Shown: piece after piece, positions 63,880 through 64,000 of the stretch
How positions within the stretch are numbered: the first letter of the stretch is position 1
How the letters are laid out: every line of letters begins with the position of its first letter
Source of the DNA: Candidatus Azobacteroides sp.
GTDB lineage: Bacteria; Bacteroidota; Bacteroidia; Bacteroidales; Azobacteroidaceae
Length of the DNA: 64,000 bases
NCBI GenBank assembly: GCA_009778655.1
Contig: WRFZ01000178.1
Coordinates: 1-64,000 of the forward strand
Reading direction: 5' to 3'
Position numbers and translations under genes: made by a program
The notes under the pieces: model-generated
The model's database searches: none
The model's input: the letters and a program-made list of their open reading frames with translations, nothing else
What the model was told of the DNA's origin: nothing

Positions 63880-64000
63880 CTTCTTGGAATTTTGTATATG
63901 AAGTGCCACCAATCCGCTTTAAACAATTCACTCTCTGTTCCATACAATGAGGCATTGATACCATATCCATTAATTCGCTGTATCCAGTCTATTCCACTAT
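63873..64000 (-). CDS. C-terminal end of an unidentified protein, cut by the window edge
   Basis: An open frame enters from the right edge and ends at TAA 63873-63875. The visible 41 residues contain GYGINASLYGTESELFKADW and end IPRRW, with several Trp. The start of the lipoprotein gene overlaps its end by 7 bp (ATGGTAA). Too little is visible to name the protein. The coupling to a small lipoprotein resembles toxin-immunity layouts, but this is only inference. Confidence 0.5.
   Translation of the reverse strand, partial: SGIDWIQRINGYGINASLYGTESELFKADWWHFIYKIPRRW

Overview
The window comes from a member of the Bacteroidota, most likely the order Bacteroidales and outside the genus Bacteroides. 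The evidence is the SusC/SusD pair with a hybrid two-component regulator, the many TTTG-N19/20-TAnnTTTG promoters (the Bacteroidota consensus), the lack of clear Shine-Dalgarno sequences, DUF4954 and DUF2141 proteins, and three secreted proteins whose C-termini look like type IX secretion (Por) sorting domains. No rRNA, tRNA, CRISPR array, transposase or phage gene was seen.

Layout. 1-4.45 kb (minus): a peptide-export locus with an HlyD-type adaptor, a C39 peptidase-ABC exporter, a small HTH protein, two short double-glycine-leader precursors and the start of a small membrane protein. It sits behind a 163-bp palindromic element that probably lies in the transcript leader. 4.8-8.1 kb (minus): DUF4954 beta-helix protein and HflX. 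8.2-16.1 kb (plus): LysC-like secreted protease, TPR lipoprotein, GH51 arabinofuranosidase, a 52-residue ORF and a secreted protein with a sorting domain. 16.1-19.3 kb (minus): HEXXH metallopeptidase lipoprotein and alanine dehydrogenase. 19.4-33.4 kb (minus): a compact polysaccharide utilisation locus (hybrid regulator; operon GH31-SusC-SusD-surface glycan-binding protein). 33.5-40.4 kb (minus): DUF2141 protein, TonB-dependent receptor, winged-helix regulator with membrane protein, PfkA, and a BlaR1-like/BlaI pair. 40.5-45.1 kb (minus): HtpG and ClpC. 45.2-48.1 kb (plus): subtilase and XseA. 48.1-50.1 kb (minus): EEP-family membrane enzyme and rhomboid protease. 50.2-58.2 kb (plus): surface-glycan genes (two initiating sugar-phosphate transferases, an aminotransferase, Fcl, Gmd, a FemAB-like protein) around an OmpA porin. 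58.2-59.8 kb (minus): polytopic membrane protein. 59.9-63.1 kb (plus): RuvX, Def and a TPR protein. 63.1-64 kb: inverted repeats, a small lipoprotein and the end of an unidentified gene.

The most novel region is the first 4.5 kb. Two short precursors share a double-glycine leader motif with each other, and the C-terminal tail of the HTH protein next to them carries the same motif. Together with the peptidase-exporter and the structured leader, this looks like a self-contained, possibly two-peptide, bacteriocin or signalling system.
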